NCBI RefSeq assembly: GCF_049243985.1
Contig: NC_135382.1
Coordinates: 22,672,990-22,736,989 of the forward strand
Direction of reading: 5' to 3'
DNA length: 64,000 nucleotides
From: Paroedura picta
Lineage: Eukaryota; Chordata; Lepidosauria; Squamata; Gekkonidae
Every line of letters begins with the position of its first letter. Position 1 is the first letter of the stretch. Positions 11,251 through 21,758 of the stretch are shown piece by piece. Made by a program: the position numbers and the translations under genes. The notes below the pieces were generated by a model. It worked only from the letters and a program-made list of their open reading frames with translations, searched no databases and was not told the DNA's origin.

Positions 11251-11680
11251 CAAGTCTCTTTATTTGGCTTGATGGCAAAAAAAGGGCAACCTTGTAGCAG
11301 GGGGTGGCAAAAATAGTGCCTGCCGGGGTGGGGGAAACTAGCCCGTGGATCCTCCACTGCTGCCACAAATGCCTGAGAATTCACAGTGGCAATGGAAGGA
11401 ACACACAGACAAAAAAATAACACATTTAACCTGGCCAATACCAGCCTATGCATGCCAGCCATAAACATGGAAATTGGGCTGGCCATGTACTTCAGCAAAT
11501 GCTACCTGTCACTCTCAGCTGCACAGAATCACCAGAAAGATGCTTGTGCAAGCCAAACCCCAAGCTATAGCAGCAAACAAAAAGACTGTGACTCCACAGC
11601 AGGTGTGATCCATGTGGGTCAGCAGTTCTCCTCCTCCTCTTCCTCCATCATATTCTGGATGGAGACTTAACCATCTAGAG

Positions 11681-11816
11681 CAGGGGTAGTCAAACTGCGG
11701 CCCTCCAGATGTCCATGGACTACAATTCCCAGAAGCCCCTGCCAGCAAATGCTGGCAGGGGCTTCTGGGAATTGTAGTCCATGGACATCTGGAGGGCCGC
11801 AGTTTGACTACCCCTG
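11681..11816. mobile_element. Palindromic hAT-type MITE, 136 bp (copy 2), exact TSD
   Basis: Same structure as copy 1 with 66-bp arms that are perfect reverse complements. Exact 8-bp duplication ATCTAGAG at 11673-11680 and 11817-11824, as expected for a hAT transposase. It differs from copy 1 at five arm positions, and each difference is mirrored in both arms. Confidence 0.93.
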
Positions 11817-11824
11817 ATCTAGAG

Positions 11825-14037
11825 GGCAAGAGGGAAGAGGAACGGCCTTGAGGAGATAAAGGGGCCAGAGTGCAAAGGAACTGGGTTTTGTTGTTGTAAA
11901 CAGGATGAGGTTAGCTTTTGCCTAGATGGCGTCTCTTTCTGGAACTTCTCAACTTGCTTACAAGTCATTTGCTTTCATGTTGCCTTTGCGTGGGCGAGGG
12001 GTGAAATGTTCTTCTGAAATGTATATATATATATCCTTGTTGTGTTGTTTTTGTTTCTGGTTTGGCTCTGTCCTGTTTCGGTCAGAATTGCAAGCGTATA
12101 AGCGACAGATGGCAATCTCTCCCTCCGCCCTCGCTTCCCTTGCCTGGGATCAGTCAGTGAAGGCAGAGAAGGCATTTATCTGACTCTGGAAAGTTTATAC
12201 CCTGGAAAATCTTGTTGGCCGTTAAGGTGTTACTGTCTAGACTCAGATCTTGGGCTTTTATCGGTTGACCGCAAGGAGAACCAGCCAGCCACACATAGCT
12301 TCCTGAACGTTGAGCAAAAGGGGGGAAGGTGAGGCGCCCAGAGGACCGTTGGCAGAAATGAAAGCAAAGGAAATGCTGACTCAGGACAATGGGACGGATC
12401 GCTAATGGGGACAGTTTCGGAAGCTTGCAACTCTGAGAACTCAACGCCAACGCCTGCATTCGGTCTTCCAAGTCTGACGCTCCCTTCACTGCACTGGCAA
12501 ATGTCATCTGTCCACGTGCCTTTTCCTGCCCATTGGCTTACAAGCGCTTCACCACTCTGTTTCCAGCTTCCCATCATGCATAGGGAGATGCGTGTGGGCC
12601 TCCATGGATGAAGAGTGTCGTTTCTATCCGGCCATCAGTCCATTCCCCTGGATTCCAATTGTCTTCCCCGAGGAACTAAGCAAAGTTCTGAAAAATAAAC
12701 ATGTGCGCCTTTTTGGACATGTTGTTCAGGCAGAGGATTGCTTTGTAGATATTTGCACATGGCACTCCAGGCTCCCTACCAACATCCCTCTGAAAACCCA
12801 TTTTATCTCTGCTTCTGTCATTGGCACAGACCCGCAAGGCTTAAAGTAGGAAGAAAACCAGCATTCTCATTGCAACATTAAAGAAGCCCTGGCTGAATAG
12901 AGTTAACCAAAGGGCATTTGCAGGTAGAGCCAATGGATTAAAGTAATCCAAGCTAGAGTGAGATTAAGTGAAGAAGATCAGCCACAGTCTGTCGGATCAT
13001 GCTGAATGCACACATCCCTTCCCCGCTTGCTCGGCACAGCCCGTGGGACTGAGCTCAGCGCTCAGAGGCATCAGCAAACCAACCGTTTCTGAACCCTGCC
13101 TTGTCTCCCAGGGGTGCTCAGAAATCCCAGCCAGCAGGGCTCCGACTGTTTGTGTAATTCATTATCAGCAAATAAACAGATGAGCACCGAGTGTGGCTTT
13201 AACTCTTTAAGCCATCCGCTGGATTTTGCGAAATGCCAAACTGGCCGGGCAGCAAGATACCCATGTTGGAATCGAAAGGATGGGTTTCCACCTGCAATTT
13301 CCGCAGGCGGATGGATTTTCGCGTGCGCGGAAGTGTGGCTTTCGCACCACCACCCGCCCACTCTGGCTGCAGTTTGAAATGTCCCTCAAAATGCCACTCT
13401 TGAAGGATAGGAAAGACCCCAGGAATAACTCAAGGGGGGATCAAAGGTCTGCCACAGGTGGGAGATTTTGGCCAAAATCCTTCCTTCCTGCAGAAATTCT
13501 AGGCAGAAATTCCATCTCCAGGCCTCTGCCAAACTCCTGAAACAAACAGGGAAGAAGATATTCGCACAGTACAAACCCAGTTCTGGAGTTCTGTGCTTCC
13601 TGCACATGTCCAGGCTCAGTTTGTATCGAGATCACAACACACAGGGCGACAGTGCTTCATTGTTTTGTAGACCCAAAACCACACTGGGGAACTGCTGCCC
13701 CCTCCCCTCCCGGGGAAACTACCATGTCTTGATGAATACATGCAAGGCTGTCCAGTGGGACAAATAGCAGCCTGGGGGTTTGGAGAACCATGGTAGCAGT
13801 ACACACACAAATACCCACACCCACAGGAGTATTGAGCCCCTGGGGCTTGGCATCCAAGGGGATTCAATTTCGGTATGTTTTGTTATTGTTTGACAACCTG
13901 GGTGCAACACCAGCTTTCTAACCTGTCTCAGTAAGAAGAAAGTGAGTTTGCCATAAAGTCAGAACATTACTTTTACTGGCATAGAAAGTGCCAACAAGTC
14001 ATAACTGATACCTGAATCTTTCACTAGCTTCCACACC
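11825..14037. other. Gene-free stretch, nothing recognised
   Basis: About 2.2 kb without recognised repeats or exons. 13280-13380 is CpG-containing (CGCAGGCGGATGG, TTTCGCGTGCGCGG). Overlapping short open frames have no family support. Confidence 0.4.
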
Positions 14038-14045
14038 TTCTAGAA

Positions 14046-14181
14046 CAGGGGTAGTCAACCTGTGGTCCTCCAGATGTCCATGGACTACAATTCCCATGAG
14101 CCCCTGACAGCTAACGTTGGCAAGGGCTCATGGTAATTGTAGTCCATGGACATCTGGAGGACCACAGGTTGACTACCCCTG
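14046..14181. mobile_element. Palindromic hAT-type MITE, 136 bp (copy 3)
   Basis: Duplication TTCTAGAA (14038-14045) / TTATAGAA (14182-14189), 7 of 8. The arms have drifted apart at several positions near the loop, so this is older than copies 1 and 2. Confidence 0.9.
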
Positions 14182-14224
14182 TTATAGAACGTCTGCATCA
14201 CTGGAAGGGCCTGCTTTGGGTGGT

Positions 14225-14420
14225 GGAAAGAGCCGTCAAGAGGCAGTGGGCACATGGCGACCCTTGTAGGGTTTTCAAGGTAAGAGAACTTCAGAGGTGG
14301 CTTGCCAGGACCCACCTCTGCATAGCTACTGTGGACTTCCTTGGTGGTCTCCCACCCAAGCATCAACCTGGGCCAACACTGCCGAGGATACAGAATCCGA
14401 TGAAATTGGGCTAGCAGAAT
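14225..14420 (-). mobile_element. 5S rRNA-derived SINE
   Basis: Minus strand reads CCCAATTTCATCGGATTCTG, then GCTTGGGTGGGAGACCACC, as in the 5S internal promoter, then GAAAACCCTACAAGGGTCGC. Confidence 0.75.
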
Positions 14421-14593
14421 AATGTGGAACTTTAATAGCTGTTAAGGTTAAGGGTAGACATTCAGCCAAAGGCTCTGAGTCTAGAGTCAAGTGTCAAAAA
14501 TGGCAAGGGGGAAAGTGGCAGCTCCGATGGGTCTTAGAGTCACCGGTTTGCACATTATGGACTGCACAGGTTGAACATAAGGCTATGGACCTT

Positions 14594-14990
14594 GTTATGT
14601 TCTGGACAGTCTGCAAATGATGGCTTGAAGGCCAACCAATCTCAAACTAGAACTCAAAAATGGACCAATCAGGGGCTGTGTTAAGGGCCAATCAGGCTCC
14701 ACCGTTAATTAAGGGCCAATCATAGCTCTCGGCAGGCTGCCTGAAATGTATATAAGTTATGTGTGCACCTGGTTTGTTTGTCAATGGAGTTGGTGTTGAC
14801 TGTTGTTTTCAAAGAACTTGGAGCCTGTGTCCTGCCGAACCCACACACTTAGTCCTCGCTCTGTGTCCGATGCTTCAGTCAGTTGCAAGTTCTTCTCAGT
14901 TTCCGTACTTGTGGTGCTGGCTTTACCTCCCCTGGCTTTACCTCCCCTACCCCAGGTGCCACTTTCCCACCACATACAAGAAAGACTCTA
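14594..14990 (+). other. Possible solo LTR-like segment (fossil), unassigned
   Basis: Three CCAATC boxes (near 14636, 14664 and 14686) precede a TATATAAG motif at 14751-14758, spacing typical of a pol II promoter or an LTR U3. No internal retroviral or LTR-element genes lie nearby, and neither ends nor a target duplication could be fixed. It may instead be an ordinary promoter-like sequence. Confidence 0.25.
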
Positions 14991-15541
14991 TCTTTAACGA
15001 CTCCACCTTTAACGATCATCTGGAGAAATTGTACCTTTATTCTGTATAGAAACTGTGCCGTAAGAATTCAGATTTTGCCCTGGGAAATCACATACGTGCA
15101 GCCCCGCTGCAGGGGGTTGAGATGAAACATTCACTGGAGTTCTGGGACCAGTTATATATCCAAAGCTTGCTTATCATTTTCCCCACACAGCGCCTTGTGA
15201 GGATTGACCCTGGACTACAGAAGTGGAAAAACAAATCCCATCAGCAAAACAGGCCACAGAATCTCTCGTACCATATATCATTTTGTGAAATGCCAGATTC
15301 CAGCAGCAGATGTCTCAAAGGGAAGCAAGAGATCATAAAAATGGCAAGGAGAATATTCCTGCTAATTGATCAAATAGATATTAACTATGTCATGCAATCC
15401 CTGAAGACATTGCTGTGCTCATAAGTCACTCAAATGAATGCCGTAAATAGACAAACAAATTGGATGCATATTTTACTTTAATTGCAAAAACTTTGCCTAA
15501 AAGAGGGTCTTCTGAAAGATTTCACTTGGATCTCGGCCTAT

Positions 15542-15665
15542 TCATAGAATCATAGAGTTGGAATGTCCCTCCAGGGTCATCTAGTCCAACCCCCTGCACA
15601 ATGCAGGAACTCACAACTACCTGCCCACCAACAGTGACTCCAATTTCATGGCCTAGTGACCCCCC
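15542..15665 (-). mobile_element. CR1 LINE 3' end
   Basis: Plus strand ATAGAATCATAGAGTTGG, then CATCTAGTCCAACCCCCTGC, is the reversed CR1 terminus; 5'-truncated. Confidence 0.8.
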
Positions 15666-16077
15666 CCCCAAAAAAATCTCCAGAATCCAGCCTGACCTAG
15701 ATTAAGAACTGTTAAAATATAAAACAGTTCTCACCTTTCTTGAAACCATGGACAGTTTGGGAATTTTAAGAACAATTCATAGGCATGGTTACAAAATGGC
15801 TGCCATGGGGAAATGGACCATTGAGAAACTGTCTCCATTCAAGAATTTACCTCAGTATTTCACTTATTGTGCCTGTACTCTTTCCAAGAGCAGAAACCCA
15901 ATGGCAAAGTCATAGATTTCAAGGCTTACTTGGTTGGTGGCAGCAAGGTTGATGGCCAAGGGAACTACTCTGTTGGTTTGTTGAAACTCCTGCAGAGTGA
16001 GGGTTAAAGAAGCTGAGAGAGCCATGAACCCCCCTCCATGTCCTGGTCCCTCCCTTGAGAAAGACAATAGGAATGAA

Positions 16078-16288
16078 TGAAGCTGCCTTATCGTGAATCA
16101 AACCATGGGTCCACAAAGGTTGGGATTGTCTATTCAAACTGGCTGCAACTCTCCAGGGTCATATGTATGAGTTCTTCACATCACCTCCCACCTGATCCTT
16201 TCAGCTGGAAATGACAAGGATTCAACCTGGGGCCTTCTGAATGTGAAGCTGATGTTCTGCTGCTGCGATACATCTTCTCCCATGAAAT
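16078..16288 (-). mobile_element. tRNA-Ala-like SINE, diverged
   Basis: GAAGCTGCCTTATCGTGAATC, GCAACTCTCCAGGGTC and ATTCAACCTGGGGCCTTCTG match the copies at 6893 and 52571, reversed. Confidence 0.7.
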
Positions 16289-16453
16289 ATAAGAGCTAGG
16301 TGAGCTACATATCAGGAGTTCCTGGTTCAAATGATGCCACTGCCATAATATAACATAGGTCAGTTTAGGCAGGCCATTAGGGATGTTTACTTGGAAACTG
16401 CCAATCCAATAAGAAGCCTGATATGTAGGGGATCAGCAATACCCGTCACAACT

Positions 16454-16489
<36 letters not shown>

Positions 16490-16524
16490 CTAGTAGCAGA
16501 AGAAGAAGAAGAAGAAGAAGAAGA
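16454..16524. repeat. (TAG)n-(GAA)n microsatellite
   Basis: Roughly eleven TAG units pass into about nine GAA units and abut the SINE fragment at 16525, so they look like an expanded SINE tail. Confidence 0.92.
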
Positions 16525-16585
16525 GTTGCTTCTTATATGCCGCTTTTATTTACCTGAAGGAGTCTCAAAGCGGCTTACAGTATAC
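16525..16585 (-). mobile_element. tRNA-derived SINE, 3' fragment
   Basis: TTGCTTCTTATATGCCGC and GGAGTCTCAAAGCGGCTTAC are the reversed 3' end of the common SINE; the rest is absent. Confidence 0.75.
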
Positions 16586-17414
16586 TATTACCCAAGTGTG
16601 CCCTCCTATCTGTGGATTAAGGCCACAGTGGCACTAAACAGATTTTTCTACAGATTTATATTATCCTCTTCAAGTTAGTGGGAAAATCCAAAATCTTCAA
16701 AACAAATACATAGGGTGGGCTTTAAATTTCCCCAAAAGTAAAACAGCTTTCTCTATACAAACACAGAGCACATTCTTTACTACCTGTTGTGTCTGTAGCC
16801 CTACCAAGGACCAAGCTTGAGGTCTGATTCAAGATCGTAAACCTGCCAATACACAGCTAGATCCCGTCTGCAAGTTTCAGTTCGTTAAAAGTGAAAGTGA
16901 CTAATAGTGCTCACTGGCGAGAAGAACTAATGAGTGGCTTTTATATATAATTTGGGGTTGGGTTGTGGGTTTCTTTGGTTCCGGTTTTGCCTCTTTGTAC
17001 CATCATGCTGGAGTCACAATAAAAAGCTGAAATGAACTCCCAGTGTCAGTCTGCAAGGGGCTTTTTATCCACTCCCAGTCTGAATAAATCACTGCTGTAT
17101 ACACTGAATTTGATTTCCATTGTGATTTTGGGCGCTTTAAATTTTCCCTCTGCGACATGCATGATTGATCTGCGGTGGCTCTACCTTTCCCCCGTAATAT
17201 CCAGGAGTGGATATAAGTCTTGATATTTGAAAAAATGCCACCAGTATAAGTGTAGACTTTTTGCAAATTACTTTTTGCAAATTACTTCTTCATGCCTTGT
17301 AGCAAAACAGTCTTCTTTGATTGGCCAGGGCATCAGTTCAAAGACTTCCTGGTTCCTGATTGCAAGGCTTCCCTCCCTGTTTTAAAGTGACTGTGCTCCA
17401 GAAGGACAGTTTCA
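16586..17414. other. Gene-free stretch, nothing firm
   Basis: One AATAAA lies near 17020, but no exon or element could be tied to it. Confidence 0.35.
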
Positions 17415-17545
17415 TGAGTAGCCATGTTGGTCTGATGTAGTACAACAAAAATAGAGTACAATAGCACCTATAAGACCAACAAAGATTTATTCTAGGTGTG
17501 AGCTTTTGCCCACACTTCTCTCAGCAGAGATTTGCCTTGTTCTCT
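17415..17545 (+). repeat. Interspersed repeat 'X' copy
   Basis: TAGCCATGTTGGTCTGATG and AAGACCAACAAAGATTTATTC are hallmarks shared with 19091, 43328, 47648 and 54585. Class not assigned. Confidence 0.55.
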
Positions 17546-18494
17546 GAAAGACTGCTGCTGGCTCAGGAGTCAAAAGAGAAGAAATAAAGCACTAGTGCCG
17601 GCTGGACTTAACCTGAACCCCCCCCCCAGCAGTTCAGGAAAGGTAGTTTAACTTCATGACCACCACTCCCCTCCCCCCTCTGAGCTTCCCCAATCAAGTG
17701 CAGAAGGCTTTCTGTTTCAGTTTGGGGGAGGAGGAAAGAGAAAGACCCAGGTTCAAATCAATCTGAATTCATTAGGATCCACAGCGGTGTGGGGAGAATA
17801 AGTGCATAATCAGCCCTGGTCTCTGAACACATCAAACACTACCAGCCTTCTGCAGTGGTGGTAAAGCTTCCCAGGAGATGTATCAGGCCCAGGAGGGTGG
17901 CAAGGCAGGCTTAGACATTGCCTCTTGTTCGGGTGCTAGCCCCACAGTAGTCACTGGCTCGTTTTCGCCAGGGTGCCTTCTCCATGTTCCAATTCTTACA
18001 CCTCTCCCCTCCTACATACACACACACACACCCCTTTCTGAGTCCTCTGAGTCCTCCTGCGGCAACTCTGAGTTGTCACAACTGAAGGGGTGACAAAAAG
18101 CTTTTATGAATGAGGACTCTTCTTACAAGTCAGCACCTGTTTTTCACCCTCCCCCCAAGTTAAAAAAAAAAAGCGACCACCAAAGAATTTTTGAAGTCGC
18201 GAGAGCACAGCTGAGCGGCCACACGGCTGCGTTGGCTGCCTTGTCAACGGCCTAAAAACGCATCGCCAGGGAATGCGGGCCTTTGGCTGTGTCCCTGCCC
18301 AGTGAAGTCCAGCCATAATTCCAGCGCAGGGCTTGGCCTGAGGCCTGGGACATTCCAAAATGCATTCCAGCAACATCTCCTCAAAGCAAGGGAGTCCCCC
18401 AACCCCAACACAGGATTATCAAAGGCCAAAGATGTTATCAGTTATCACTTCAGAGCACATTGTGGGTGAACAGCAGATACAGAGACAGGAGGGA
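17546..18494. other. Gene-free stretch, nothing recognised
   Basis: C-rich blocks and a short CA run near 18017. No exon or named repeat seen. Confidence 0.4.
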
Positions 18495-19025
18495 AAGAGA
18501 TGCTTGCATCTCCCTCACAGAGGATGGAGCAGAGTTGTTTCCTGTTGTCCTAGAGCAGGGGTATTCAAACTGGCAGGGGCTTGTGGGAATTGTAGTCCAT
18601 GGACATCTGGAGGGCCGCAGTTTGAATACCCCTGTCCTAGAGGGACGGACCAGAACCAATGGGTGGAAATTAATTCATAAGAATTTTGGGTTAAACATCA
18701 GAAGAAGTTCCTGGCAGAGCGGTTCCTCAGTGGAACAGGCTTTCCTTGGGAGGGGGGTGGGTTCTCCTTCTTTGGATTGTGAGTGGGTGGGCTCTTGTGG
18801 CCCTTTTTTTGTATGCCCAGGGAAAGGCTGATCACTACTTTGAGGTCAGTAGGCAAATTTCCTCCAGGCCAAACTGGCCAGGGATTTTGGTTTGGGGAGG
18901 AAGACATCATCTGGGGATAGAATTGGAGTCACTGTGGTAGGCAGATAGTTGTGAATTTCCTGCAGTCAGCAGATGGTTGGACTAGATGAGTCTGGAGATC
19001 CCTTCCAATTCTATGATTCTACTAT
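18495..19025 (+). mobile_element. CR1 LINE 3' segment carrying a MITE
   Basis: CGGTTCCTCAGTGGAACAGG, TTTCCTCCAGGCCAAACTGG, GATGGTTGGACTAGATGAG and TCCAATTCTATGATTCTAC are classic CR1 3' UTR blocks ending in the octamer tail. Interrupted at 18556-18634 by a hAT-type MITE. Confidence 0.85.
18556..18634. mobile_element. hAT-type MITE, shortened to 79 bp (copy 4), exact TSD
   Basis: Ends CAGGGGTATTCAAAC and GTTTGAATACCCCTG are intact, but most of the left arm is missing. Exact duplication TCCTAGAG at 18548-18555 and 18635-18642. Nested in CR1. Confidence 0.9.
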
Positions 19026-19090
19026 TCACCCACTATGGAAGGTCTCAATTTTTTTTCCCATTTAGGTTTGAACAGTTTATGTTTAAAGCT

Positions 19091-19590
19091 AGTTTCAGCG
19101 GGAAGCCATGTTGGTCGACAGCTGAACAGTTAGATTTGAGTCCGGTAGAACCATAGAGACTAACAAAAATTTGGGTTGGAGAGCCAGCGTGGTGTAGTCA
19201 TTAAGAGTGGCTGGAGAACCAGGTTTGATTCCCCACTGCTCCCCATGCAATCAGCTGGGTGACCTTGGGCTACTCACAGTTCTTATTGCTGTTCTCACAG
19301 AGCTCTTCTCTTGGGGCTCTCTCTCTCTCTCAGCCCTCCCTACCTCACAGGGTGTCTGTTGTGAGGAGAGGGAGGGAAATGTTTTGTAAGCCACTCTGAG
19401 ACTCCTTCAGGTAGTGAAAAGCGGGGTATAAACAAAACAGCTCCTCTTCTTCTTTTCAGAGTCAGAGCTCCCTGTTACCTGACTAAGGAAGCTTTGACTC
19501 TTGAAAAATTCAGACCTCCCCTCCTTACAAAAAAAATAAATAAAAAATCTTGCTGATCTTTAGGTTTCTAGTGTGTCCATTCTGAAAGGC
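19091..19590 (+). repeat. 'X' repeat containing a SINE
   Basis: Left part 19091-19167 (AAGCCATGTTGGTCGACAGC, GAACCATAGAGACTAACA) and right part 19458-19590 (AGAGTCAGAGCTCCC, AAGCTTTGACTCTTGAAAA) flank a SINE. The same X-SINE junctions on both sides recur, reversed, at 45655-45980. Confidence 0.65.
19168..19457 (+). mobile_element. tRNA-derived SINE inside X repeat
   Basis: Starts TTGGAGAGCCAGCGTGGTG, B box GGTTTGATTCC, body GTAAGCCACTCTGAGACTCC, tail CTCCTCTTCTTCTT. Confidence 0.85.
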
Positions 19591-19649
19591 TCAGGACACA
19601 CATGTTTAAAGATATTTGCACCCCAACATTTCTCCCCAATGGGAATCCA

Positions 19650-19800
19650 GTGGCTTCTTCGATGTCATTCACCCCTCTGCCATTTTATTCTCACAATGGT
19701 GTGGGTTAGGCTAGGCTAAGAAAGATCGATAGGGCCAAGGTTGCCCAGTGGGGATCTGAGCCTGGATCACCCTAAAGGTAATCCAACACTCTAACCACTT
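19650..19800 (-). mobile_element. Degenerate SINE-like repeat
   Basis: CTCACAATGGTGTGGGTTAGG and GGGATCTGAGCCTGGATCACC, then CACTCTAACCACTTCAC, fit the older tRNA-SINE subfamily also at 6420 and 29285. Confidence 0.5.
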
Positions 19801-20540
19801 CACACATCAGCAGCTTTAATCTCAAATCAATTATATCCCCCCACCACCACCCCTGAGGCTGAAACTGAAATCTTTCAGTGCTTCCAGAAGGGGCTGAGGT
19901 TTGGACTTTGGAAAGGCTACAGAGAGAAGGAACTCCATAATGTGTAGGAACGCCTCCTCTGACAGGGGGTGCAAGCATTAAGGCAGCATCGGCACTCTGT
20001 AGGACTGTCTTTCCCACACAGGAAATCCTTCTGAGACTGATGGCTGCAGTACAATAGCCAGCAATGTGTGGATACAGATTGTGTCCTCGGCAGAGAACAG
20101 AATGGAACGCACAAATGAATGAAAACAGAACTCAGGAAGCAAATCCGCGTTCCGCGCCAAGAACCTCCCAATAGCATTAAACATGATGCTCACTTAAAAC
20201 CAAATCAAAAAATACCCCAACGATGGATCCTGTTTTCATATTTAAAGCTGAGCTAGATGGTTGGCGTTTTTGCAGGGCTGGGTTGTTTTTGGTTGCAAGG
20301 GGGGCAGAACAGGGCGATCGCCGCAGGAATTGACTTCTGTGTCCCTGGATTGTTGAGTGATGCTGGTCCCGGGCTGGGAGCCTCAGCACAAACAAGCCAA
20401 GTTTGGCTCCACATTGCCATCTGGCGTAAACAAGGCACATAACAGCGGCTGGTACGCCTCATGCAATCCAACTTGATGGAGAAAGCAATTATTCTAGGAT
20501 TGGTCAGGGAGTAAAGGAAAACAGGCCAACAAAGAGCATG
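19801..20540. other. Gene-free stretch, nothing recognised
   Basis: No exon or named repeat seen. Confidence 0.4.
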
Positions 20541-20548
20541 ATGGTTAA

Positions 20549-20840
20549 AGGTAAAGGTAAAGGTATCCCCTGTGCAAGCACCGGGTCATGTCTGACCCTT
20601 GGGGTGACGCCCTCCAGCGTTTTCATGGCAGACTCAATACGGGGTGGTTTGCCAGTGCCTTCCCCAGTCATTACCATTTTACCCCCCAGCAGCAAGATGA
20701 GTACTCATTTTACCGACCTCGGAAGGATAGAAGGCTGAGTCAACCTTGAGCTGGCTGCTGGGATTGAACTCCCAGCCTCACGGACAAAGCTTCCAGACAA
20801 CATTTCTGCTGCCTTTACCACTCTGCGCCACAAGAGGCTC
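20549..20840 (-). mobile_element. Sauria-type SINE, full length
   Basis: Same architecture as 8590 and 9596. Short matching flanks ATGGTTA at 20541-20547 and 20843-20849 suggest a partly decayed duplication. Confidence 0.88.
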
Positions 20841-21005
20841 ATATGGTTAGAGACTATCAAAATGGACACTGGCCATAGCAATGTACGACTAAAAGAAGCA
20901 GGGCCAGATGGAGAGATGTGGAGACAGCTGAGCCGTAGGATCACCATGAGTCAATGGCTAACATCATCATCACACACGGTCATAGGTTCGTAGGAATTGT
21001 GCATT

Positions 21006-21072
21006 CGCTGGCAGGGGCTCATGGGAATTGTAGTCCATGGACATCTGGAGGGCCGCAGTTTGTACTACCCCT
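21006..21072. mobile_element. hAT-type MITE, single arm
   Basis: CGCTGGCAGGGGCTCATGGG through TACTACCCCTA equals one arm of the 136-bp palindrome; the other arm is missing. Confidence 0.75.
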
Positions 21073-21239
21073 AGTTTAGGGTCAAAACCAGGCATTTGGT
21101 TGAGGTCGACCTGAATTCAGTCACCTCCCATTGGCCCCTGAGCTCCCCTCCCATGAAAACCACCATGGATATGTCCATCTCACGGGGCTGTCAGTAAGTT
21201 ACAGTTAAATGGGTGTTCTCATCATGTTAGTTCCATCAT

Positions 21240-21380
21240 TATATTGTGCTTCTGGTATGACTGTATTGTTATTGTTCAATTTACCATGATATCTGTACTG
21301 TTTTTCTCCAGTTCCATGTAAACCGCCCTGAGCCTCAGGGGGCAGTATATAAATATAAATAAATACATATATAAATATAC
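21240..21380 (+). mobile_element. LINE 3' tail (L2/CR1-like)
   Basis: TGTAAACCGCCCTGAGCCTC and GGCAGTATATAAATATAAAT followed by TAAA repeats form a typical reptilian LINE terminus. Confidence 0.6.
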
Positions 21381-21568
21381 ACAGACACAATTATGACAAT
21401 TTGTAAAAGACTGAGGGTTTTTTGGAACACTTTATTTATGTGGCATGTATTTATTTACCACCACCCCCCTCCAAGGAGTTCACGCGGCTATACAATATTT
21501 CTCCATTTTGCTTTTGCAATAACCCTGGGAGGTTGGTTAACCTGAGAGAGAATAACTGGCCCATGTTG

Positions 21569-21621
21569 CTGGCAGGGGCTCATGGTAATTGTAGTCCATG
21601 GATATCTGGAGAGCCATAGTA
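21569..21621. mobile_element. hAT-type MITE fragment
   Basis: GCTGGCAGGGGCTCATGGTA and TGTAGTCCATGGATATCTGG match one MITE arm; no terminus remains. Confidence 0.65.
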
Positions 21622-21758
21622 TGCTGCTCTCACTACACTGTTTTCTGCTTTCTTTGAAATGATTGTTTCTTTGCACTTTTCTGATTTTAATAATTCTATT
21701 CCTACAGCATTACTTATTGGACCTCTCATGCTTTTGAATTACATTGCTTTACCCCTAC

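Noticed and set aside
16920-17060. Possible retroelement or gene 3' end around AATAAA near 17020
   Set aside because: No coding sequence, A-tail or flanking duplication could be linked to it.
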